This document shows, piece by piece, positions 21,674 to 22,159 of a stretch of DNA of 22,159 nt (the first letter of the stretch is position 1; every line of letters begins with the position of its first letter). Under the pieces are notes generated by a model. It was not told the DNA's origin, searched no databases, and worked only from the letters and a program-made list of their open reading frames with translations. Source of the DNA: Thiopontia sp964416755 (GTDB taxonomy: Bacteria; Pseudomonadota; Gammaproteobacteria; GCF-002020875); the NCBI GenBank assembly GCA_964416755.1, contig CAYQFH010000038.1:1-22159 (forward strand). Direction: 5' to 3'. The translations under genes and the position numbers were made by a program.

Positions 21674-22159
21674 TTAGCCGTGCTCGTGCATCGCCCCCAT
21701 GTTGGCAGAGTCATCGGTGTTGCACTCAAAGATCATCAGGTTGTCCATGTCGAGATTGAAGCGCACCTGCTCACCAACGGGTTGCTGCAGGTGGCTGGGG
21801 AACAGTCCCAGAATCTCCTGCCCGGAAGAGAGCTGCAGGGTGTAGAGCGACTCCGCCCCCTGGAAGTTGTTGCGCACAATCCGGGCCTCATGCAGACCGT
21901 TGCTGTCAAAGATGACATCGTCGGGTCGTACCAGCATATCCACTTTACACCCTTCCGGTAGGTCCTTGCCGTTCTCGCCGTGCAACTCACCCAGTTCGGT
22001 CTCCAGCAGAGACTCTCCCACGATAACGCCGCGCAGCATCGCCCCCTGACCGATAAACTCGGCGACAAAACGGTTGGCGGGTTGATGGTAGAGGTTGTAA
22101 GCACTGTCCCACTGCTGGATGGTGCCGTTGTGCATCACTGCAATCTTGTCGGCGATGGC
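21674..22159 (-). CDS. fbpC: FbpC-like Fe(III) ABC transporter ATP-binding protein (C-terminal part only)
   Basis: The window edge cuts this gene; 161 residues remain. They begin AIADKIAVMHNGTIQQWDSA, the post-H-loop part of an ABC ATPase, followed by YHQPANRFVAEFIGQG, the junction to the C-terminal regulatory (TOBE/OB) domain seen in FbpC, PotA and similar importers. The domain continues as VDMLVRPDDVIFD and GLFPSHLQQPVGEQVRFNLD. The Walker and signature motifs lie outside the window. The closest resemblance is to ferric-iron transporters (FbpC), which would fit the iron theme; a polyamine, sulfate or phosphonate importer cannot be ruled out. The His-ending tail ANMGAMHEHG is unusual. Confidence 0.75.
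   Translation of the reverse strand, partial: AIADKIAVMHNGTIQQWDSAYNLYHQPANRFVAEFIGQGAMLRGVIVGESLLETELGELHGENGKDLPEGCKVDMLVRPDDVIFDSNGLHEARIVRNNFQGAESLYTLQLSSGQEILGLFPSHLQQPVGEQVRFNLDMDNLMIFECNTDDSANMGAMHEHG

Overview
The window looks like a chromosomal segment of a gammaproteobacterium with moderate GC content. The evidence is a gammaproteobacterial znuA/znuCB arrangement, Fur boxes close to the enterobacterial consensus, and a set of imelysin / di-haem oxidoreductase / DUF1513 genes common in marine and sulfur-oxidising gammaproteobacteria. The genus cannot be fixed from this sequence. No tRNA, rRNA, CRISPR array, transposase or phage gene was seen. Two runs of exactly 100 Ns (14657-14756 and 18953-19052) are scaffold gaps, and the window itself opens inside a 9-bp repeat.

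Layout: (1) 1-2683, zinc uptake. A partial znuA on the minus strand diverges from znuC-znuB, and a 199-residue cysteine-rich protein is translationally coupled to znuB. (2) 2684-15905, an iron-handling region with four Fur-box-like palindromes. It holds a DUF4856 protein and a membrane di-iron hydroxylase; an imelysin lipoprotein with its own promoter, Fur box and terminator; a small unknown protein with a MamB-like CDF transporter; a minus-strand operon of multicopper oxidase, coiled-coil protein and membrane-anchored DUF2202 ferritin-like protein; a divergent operon of di-haem oxidoreductase, DUF1513 protein and imelysin-like protein; and a single gene for a hexapeptide-repeat protein with a C-terminal membrane helix. 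(3) 15921-20005, a second zinc region on the minus strand: a Zur/Fur-family regulator, then an operon of His-rich DUF2796 protein, MacB/LolD-like ATPase, FtsX-like permease, DUF3299 protein and a small exported Cys protein. Two 19-bp palindromes sit on its promoter. (4) 20056-22159, minus strand: a di-haem cytochrome c peroxidase, a YnfA-type membrane protein and the C-terminal part of an FbpC-like ferric-iron ABC ATPase.

Working together (inference): Fur would switch on the iron genes and Zur the zinc genes when the respective metal is scarce. The periplasmic imelysin, di-haem, DUF1513 and multicopper oxidase proteins probably oxidise, bind or deliver iron at the cell envelope. ZnuABC imports zinc, and the DUF2796/MacB-like/DUF3299 set is an auxiliary zinc-limitation response. 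The least explained parts are the Fur-box-linked hexapeptide-repeat membrane protein, the CDF protein that lacks a usual transport-site aspartate, the coiled-coil protein between oxidase and ferritin-like protein, and the Cys-rich protein fused into the znu operon.
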